From: an uncultured Mobiluncus sp.
Lineage (GTDB): Bacteria > Actinomycetota > Actinomycetes > Actinomycetales > Actinomycetaceae
Reading direction: 5' to 3'
DNA length: 64,000 nucleotides
Assembly (NCBI RefSeq): GCF_947087965.1
Contig: NZ_CAMUES010000002.1
Coordinates: 186,001 to 250,000 of the forward strand
In this document: one piece after another, positions 59,857 through 64,000 of the stretch
Position numbering within the stretch: position 1 is the first letter of the stretch
How the letters are laid out: each line of letters starts with the position of its first letter
The notes under the pieces: model-generated
Told to the model about the DNA's origin: nothing
The model's input: the letters and a program-made list of their open reading frames with translations, nothing else
Database searches by the model: none
Made by a program: the position numbers and the translations under genes

Positions 59857-61168
59857 AGTTAGCAATCACCTGCGGTTTCAAAAGTTCGGGGGCGGGGGTA
59901 AACGTGTCGGCTTGGGCACTTTCCTGGGTCTCGCTAATGAGATTCTTGACTTCCCCGGATTCCACAAACCACACGTAGGGTATGCCGCGGGTCACCGCGT
60001 ATTTGATTTGTTTCCCATACTTGGCGGCGGTGGGGCTGACTTCCGTACTGATGCCACGAGCCCGTAACTGCCAAGCCACCGCCTCGGCTTGTCCCCGTGT
60101 ATCCTCGCTATCCACCGCAACCAAAACACAGGTCGGAACCGGACGGGACACTTTAGCCCAATCATTAGCCAGAATAATCGAGATGAGCCGGGTCAAACCG
60201 ATAGACATCCCCACCCCGGGAAAGTGGCGCTTACCTTGGGAAACCAAGTTATCGTAGCGCCCCCCGGAACAGATCGAACCATAAGATTCAGCCCCTGTAA
60301 TAAATGTTTCGTAGACCATGCCGGTGTAGTAATCCAGCCCGCGGGCAATCTTAAAGTCCGCTACCACGTTGCCTTTCTCTTGGTCGGGAACGCTGCGCAG
60401 CATTCGCGCCACGTCCGACAGACCTTCCTCCAACAGGTCATCGTGCAGTCCCAAATCGCGCACCTGCTGGATGACGCGTTCGTCGGCGCCACTAATGTCT
60501 GCCAGGCTGACCAGGGTTTGTATCTGAGACGCATCGAGGCCAAGTTCGCTGAGCATCTGTGCGAAGTCTTCGGGGCGCACCTTGTCATGTTTATCGATGA
60601 CTTGCAGAACCTCGTCCACTTGCGTGATACCTAGAGCGTTGCAGACTCCCTGCAAAATCTTGCGGGAATTCACGTGTACCACCGGGGTAGGAATCGGCAG
60701 AGATTCCAGCGCTTGAGCCATAATCAGCGGGGCTTCAATCTCAAACTGGGGCGGTAAAGTTTCCGCGGCGACCATATCGATGTCGGCCTGGACAAACTCG
60801 CGAAAACGACCTTCCTGGGGTCGCTCGCCGCGCCACACCTTTTGAATTTGGTAACGCTTAAAGGGGAAACGCAACAGGTGGGAATTCTCCAGCACGTAAC
60901 GAGCCAATGGCACGGTCAGGTCAAAATGCAACCCGTTCTTGCGGTCCTCTTTGCCTTCCTTGTCCTGCAGCCGAGACAGTACGTAGACCTCTTTGGAGGT
61001 TTCTCCCTTGCGTTCCAGCTCGCTGAGAGGTTCGATGGCACGCGTCTCCAGGTGCGAAAATCCGTGCAGTTCAAATACCCTGGTCATACGGGAAATTAAC
61101 TCGTCCTCAAGGATTTTTTCCTCCGGGGTGAACTCGGGAAAACCTGAAAGTGATGTCATCATGGGCAT
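59849..61168 (-). CDS. hisS: Histidyl-tRNA synthetase
   Basis: Charges tRNA-His. The 439-aa class II enzyme has GLHFDLTVPLARYV (motif around residue 80-93), the motif 2 region VWRGERPQEGRFREFVQADID (in part; about 114-134), RGLDYYTGMVYE (HisA motif, about 285-296), and GGRYDNLV. ATG choices lie at 61168, 61162 and 61159; GAGAG precedes the first. It follows the hydrolase gene by 19 nt and overlaps GTPase A. hisS-hydrolase-DUF349-rel is the usual actinobacterial order. Confidence 0.95.
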   Translation of the reverse strand: MPMMTSLSGFPEFTPEEKILEDELISRMTRVFELHGFSHLETRAIEPLSELERKGETSKEVYVLSRLQDKEGKEDRKNGLHFDLTVPLARYVLENSHLLRFPFKRYQIQKVWRGERPQEGRFREFVQADIDMVAAETLPPQFEIEAPLIMAQALESLPIPTPVVHVNSRKILQGVCNALGITQVDEVLQVIDKHDKVRPEDFAQMLSELGLDASQIQTLVSLADISGADERVIQQVRDLGLHDDLLEEGLSDVARMLRSVPDQEKGNVVADFKIARGLDYYTGMVYETFITGAESYGSICSGGRYDNLVSQGKRHFPGVGMSIGLTRLISIILANDWAKVSRPVPTCVLVAVDSEDTRGQAEAVAWQLRARGISTEVSPTAAKYGKQIKYAVTRGIPYVWFVESGEVKNLISETQESAQADTFTPAPELLKPQVIANYE

Positions 61169-61187
61169 ATTCTCTCATTTTCCCAAG

Positions 61188-61898
61188 TCATCTCAGAAAT
61201 GGGTTATTCGCGAGCTCTGCCGCCCAGGTGGTCGTCTCTCCGTGACCGGGCAGCAGCAGAGTGTCGGGGTTGATGCTGATTTTGAGGGTTCGCAAGGTTT
61301 CCGTCATCACCTCAGGGTCGGAATGGGGCAGGTCAGTGCGACCAATCGAGCCTTTAAAAATTACGTCCCCGGACAAACAAAATGCCTGGTCGTCGCGGCC
61401 ATCAAAGCCGAGCCCCTGACCGTGATCCTCGCCTTTGTCAGCACCAAAGAACATGGTGCATCCGGGCGAATGTCCCGGAGCCGGTAGGGCACGCAACATT
61501 AGATCGGGAATAATTTGCGCTCCCCCGCCGGTAAACAGCGCATCAGGTGGAGTTTGGACTGTGACCGGTTCCCACGCCCCGTCCATTTCGGTGAAGTAAT
61601 TGTCAACACCTAGCTGAATCCCCGGACCGGGAGCATCCATCCAGAAATGATCCGGTTTTGCCAAGTAAATGGGTGCCTCGGGGTTGTAGGCAGCGACCTG
61701 AGCCGTATTCCACAGGTGGTCAGCATGGCCGTGAGTCAGCAAGATTGCAGCCAACTCAGCATTGAGCTGTGTCAATAGTTCCTTGATTCGCGTTGCGGTT
61801 TTCGCGCCGGGATCAATAACCAAAGCGGATTTGTTCGCAGTGACCAAAACATAGCAATTTTCCCCGTAAATCGGCGAAACAATCCGTAACACATCCAT
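61188..61898 (-). CDS. Metallo-beta-lactamase fold hydrolase (glyoxalase II-like)
   Basis: A 236-aa metallohydrolase with the metal-binding LLTHGHADHLWN (about 53-64), PAPGHSPGC (His about 142), SGDVIFKGSIGRTDLPHS (about 176-193), and LPGHGETT. These fit the YcbL/glyoxalase II-like group beside hisS and relA in many actinobacteria; the substrate is unproven. There is no ribosome-binding site; TAGCCT ends 6 nt before the ATG, predicting a leaderless mRNA that includes hisS and the GTPase pair. Confidence 0.9.
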   Translation of the reverse strand: MDVLRIVSPIYGENCYVLVTANKSALVIDPGAKTATRIKELLTQLNAELAAILLTHGHADHLWNTAQVAAYNPEAPIYLAKPDHFWMDAPGPGIQLGVDNYFTEMDGAWEPVTVQTPPDALFTGGGAQIIPDLMLRALPAPGHSPGCTMFFGADKGEDHGQGLGFDGRDDQAFCLSGDVIFKGSIGRTDLPHSDPEVMTETLRTLKISINPDTLLLPGHGETTTWAAELANNPFLR

Positions 61899-61904
61899 AG
61901 TTCA

Positions 61905-61910
61905 AGGCTA
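61905..61910 (-). promoter_or_regulatory. Predicted -10 box TAGCCT of leaderless hydrolase-hisS promoter
   Basis: TAGCCT, then TGAACT, then ATG at 61898. Confidence 0.45.
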
Positions 61911-61965
61911 ACTGATTTTTTCCGTCACGAATTTTCTTTCACCCAGTTTCCCGAAACCGTGTCTT

Positions 61966-61994
61966 TTCAAGTAAAGTAATCCTGGAAATATACT
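61966..61994 (+). promoter_or_regulatory. Probable promoter of the DUF349 gene
   Basis: TTCAAG, a 17-nt spacer, and TATACT (61989-61994), about 45 nt before the AGGAGG ribosome-binding site. Confidence 0.5.
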
Positions 61995-62048
61995 TACCAA
62001 CGCGAACGGAACGTGCCGCGGCACCAACCCCGTCAGGAGGAAAAATTC

Positions 62049-63599
62049 ATGGCCACGTCTGAACAGGAATCCATCACCAGCGAAATCAAGGAAACGCAGG
62101 AAAACCAACCTGATAAAACCTCAACAGGACCTGCCCAGACAGCAGCTGAGGCCGATAGCTTACCTCAGACTGAATCGCCAGCCGCTTCCCTCCCGGACCC
62201 CACGGCGGCACCGGAATCTCCCACCGTTCCTGCACCAACCCCGACTGAAGCATCTCCCGCGGCATCCGCGCCCCAGACTGGTGAAAAAAACCCGCAAATC
62301 ACGCCGGTGCACCTTGAAGATGCCAATAAAAACAAGCCCCTGGGACCTATCGAGAAGATCGCTATGGACGAAGCCTCCAAATACGGGCGCGTTGATGACC
62401 AGGGTCGGGTTTTCGTCAAAGACGGCGATACCGAGCGGGAAGTCGGCCAATACGCGGACGGAATCCCGGAGCAACCGTTAGCGCTTTACGTACGTCGTTT
62501 CCTCGACCTGCAAGCCCAAGTCGATTTGGCTCAAGCACGTTTGGCAACGTTAAAGGCTCACGATATCGATGCCACCCTAAAGTCCTTAGACAAGGCGATG
62601 GAGTCCCCCATGGTGGTGGGCAACCTCGACGGTTTGCGTTCACGCATTGAAAAACTGCGGGAACTGGGTGCAGCTCGCAAGGAACAGCTGGCTGAAGAAC
62701 GCGAAGTCGCCAAGGCACAAGCCCTGGAGACACGCAACAAGATCGTGGAGGCAGCCGAAAAAATTGCTGCCCAAAATCCGGAACGCACCCAGTGGAAGCA
62801 ATCCGGGGAACGCTTGCGCGAACTGCTGGAATCATGGAAAGAATCCCAGCGCAAGGGACCGCGTATCGATCGCGCCACCGAGGACGCTTTGTGGAAGCGT
62901 TTTTCAGCAGCCCGCACGTCTTTCGACCGGCATCGTAAGTCATTCTTCTCACAACTTGATACCAAACGGGCAGAAGTCCGCAGTACTAAAGAAGCTCTGA
63001 TTAAACGTGCTGAGGAACTGGCAAACTCGACCGATTGGGCGCGAACCTCCGCAGCATACCGGGATTTGATGACGGAATGGAAAGCTGCCGGGAGGGCTTC
63101 CCGCAAGGACGACGACGCACTGTGGGAACGTTTCCGCGCTGCTCAGCAGGTCTTTTTCGATGCTCGTAGCGCTGACAACGCCAAGACCAGCACCGAGGAA
63201 CAAGCCAACCTTGAGGTGAAAGAAAAGCTGCTGGAACAGGCAAAAGCCCTCATGCCGGTGAAAGACTTGGAAACCACCAAGGCAAAATTCCGCGACCTAT
63301 TGGATAAGTGGGATGAAGCCGGGCGGGTTCCCCGCGGCGATATGCAGCGTTTGGAAAACGGTTTGCGTTCCGTGGAACAGGCTATTGCGAAAGCTGAAAA
63401 CGAGGCGTGGGTTAAGTCCAATCCGGAAACGAAAGCCCGCGCTGAGGGTCTGGTCGGGCAACTCGAAGAGAAAATCGCCAAACTCGAAACCGAGATTGCC
63501 GCTGCGAAACAAGACGGCAAGGACACCAAGAAACTCGAAGAAGATTTGCAGGCCCGCAAGGGCTGGCTCGACCAGGCTCGTAAAACCGCGGCGGAATAA
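62049..63599 (+). CDS. DUF349 domain protein
   Basis: The 516-aa protein has a low-complexity N-terminus (about 1-80, rich in Pro, Ala, Thr and Glu) and then repeated helical DUF349 units, seen as W-rich repeats such as ERTQWKQSGERLRELLESW, DALWKRFSAARTSFD and DALWERFRAAQQVFFDAR (about 245-390). It ends in a long coiled coil. The molecular role of DUF349 proteins is unclear. An excellent AGGAGG precedes the ATG at 62049. It is divergent from the hydrolase and convergent with rel, an arrangement shared with Streptomyces. Confidence 0.88.
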   Translation: MATSEQESITSEIKETQENQPDKTSTGPAQTAAEADSLPQTESPAASLPDPTAAPESPTVPAPTPTEASPAASAPQTGEKNPQITPVHLEDANKNKPLGPIEKIAMDEASKYGRVDDQGRVFVKDGDTEREVGQYADGIPEQPLALYVRRFLDLQAQVDLAQARLATLKAHDIDATLKSLDKAMESPMVVGNLDGLRSRIEKLRELGAARKEQLAEEREVAKAQALETRNKIVEAAEKIAAQNPERTQWKQSGERLRELLESWKESQRKGPRIDRATEDALWKRFSAARTSFDRHRKSFFSQLDTKRAEVRSTKEALIKRAEELANSTDWARTSAAYRDLMTEWKAAGRASRKDDDALWERFRAAQQVFFDARSADNAKTSTEEQANLEVKEKLLEQAKALMPVKDLETTKAKFRDLLDKWDEAGRVPRGDMQRLENGLRSVEQAIAKAENEAWVKSNPETKARAEGLVGQLEEKIAKLETEIAAAKQDGKDTKKLEEDLQARKGWLDQARKTAAE

Positions 63600-63656
63600 T
63601 CCGCCCCCGAGCGTCCCGCTGTTCTGCTGTATCTTTCTGGGTTATCGCCTCGCAGT

Positions 63657-64000
63657 CTAAGGCTGCGAGGTTGGCTCTGTGGCCCCGTTTTGTCCAGGGG
63701 TCACGCGAGTTGCGGAATATACCCCCGAAATGCGTCCCAAGTCATTGAGAATGTCTTGCAGATGGGAAGGCTCGGCCAGCTCAAAAGCCCATCGGGAATA
63801 CGCTACCCGGTCGCGCGTGGTGGAAATATTGCCCGAGAGAATGTTTACATGATTGTCGGTGAGAACCCGGGTCACGTCGCTCAATAGCCCTCCTCGATCC
63901 AGAGCCTCGATTTGCACCTGAACGAGGAACGGAGTCTTGGAATGTTGCGCCCACTTAACAGAAATGACGCGTTCCTGTTGAGCCAAGCTGAGATTCTTGG
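63657..64000 (-). CDS. rel: RelA/SpoT-type (p)ppGpp synthetase/hydrolase, C-terminal end (partial)
   Basis: The window edge cuts this gene; the frame is open to base 64000. The visible part (about 114 codons) is the C-terminal ACT domain of a long Rel protein: VQIEALDRGGLLSDVTRVLTD and NILSGNISTTRDRVAYSRWAFEL, with a polar tail. The catalytic hydrolase and synthetase domains lie outside the window. The neighbours (DUF349, hydrolase, hisS) support the call. A TTG near 63986 is not a real start. Confidence 0.9.
   Translation of the reverse strand, partial: KNLSLAQQERVISVKWAQHSKTPFLVQVQIEALDRGGLLSDVTRVLTDNHVNILSGNISTTRDRVAYSRWAFELAEPSHLQDILNDLGRISGVYSATRVTPGQNGATEPTSQP

Noticed and set aside
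63648..63670. Terminator between the convergent DUF349 and rel genes
   Set aside because: CCTCGCAG/CTGCGAGG forms an 8-bp stem, but it includes the rel stop codon and has no T-run on either side.
1..64000. CRISPR array, prophage, insertion sequence or biosynthetic gene cluster
   Set aside because: I saw no spaced direct repeats, transposase, integrase, phage structural or polyketide/peptide synthetase genes anywhere in the window.

Overview
This window looks like a stretch of actinobacterial chromosome, probably from the Actinomycetaceae. A Mobiluncus- or Varibaculum-like organism is my best guess, but the sequence alone cannot prove it. The evidence is RbpA, a polyprenol-phosphate mannosyltransferase next to Lnt, HelY, a PafB-PafC fusion, the integration host factor mIHF, a helicase-defective PriA, and a gene order that closely follows mycobacterial and streptomycete housekeeping clusters. 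Base composition is moderately GC-rich. I found no rRNA, tRNA, insertion sequence, prophage or CRISPR array.

Layout. (1) 1-9.8 kb: rbpA, then ppm1-lnt-helY, a small membrane protein, fused pafBC, a divergent DUF3866 gene, and hisE-hisG. (2) 10.2-12.4 kb: a two-gene importer (substrate-binding lipoprotein plus permease) behind a clear FMN riboswitch, so most likely the RibXY flavin-precursor transporter, with no ATPase gene beside it. (3) 12.4-30.1 kb: a long minus-strand run in the order pyrR-pyrB-pyrC-carA-carB-pyrF-mihF-gmk-rpoZ-coaC-coaB-metK-priA-fmt-rsmB-rpe (de novo pyrimidines, nucleotides, CoA, SAM, translation initiation). It is headed by a candidate PyrR-binding hairpin touching the pyrR ribosome-binding site. 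(4) 30.3-35.9 kb: a tiny orphan ORF, then aroC, a fused aroK-aroB, a degenerate shikimate-kinase-like gene, efp and nusB, with a prepilin peptidase upstream. (5) 35.9-42.7 kb: an AT-richer plus-strand island for maltose or maltodextrin (malEFG, malQ, LacI-type regulator, DUF624 protein), preceded by a promoter with a perfect 16-bp LacI-type operator at the start site. It splits the otherwise conserved aro cluster. (6) 42.7-51.2 kb: aroE-mltG-ruvX-alaS, two small membrane proteins, rpsD and rarA. (7) 51.2-64 kb: an MMPL transporter, a YciO-type protein, aspS, a pair of dynamin-like P-loop proteins, hisS, a glyoxalase-II-like hydrolase, a DUF349 protein and the 3' end of a rel gene.

Most genes are packed with 1-14 nt overlaps or very short gaps, so translational coupling is probably common. 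A recurring arrangement stands out: at about ten gene starts without a clear Shine-Dalgarno sequence, a TANNNT-type -10 box lies exactly 6-7 nt before the start codon, which predicts leaderless mRNAs.

I did not find a large unknown system. The most unusual items are the P-loop-less shikimate-kinase-like protein coupled to aroKB, the CoaC/CoaB pair separated by one in-frame stop, the FMN-riboswitch-controlled importer without an ATPase, the PyrR operator at the ribosome-binding site, the leaderless promoters, and the divergent GTPase pair between aspS and hisS.
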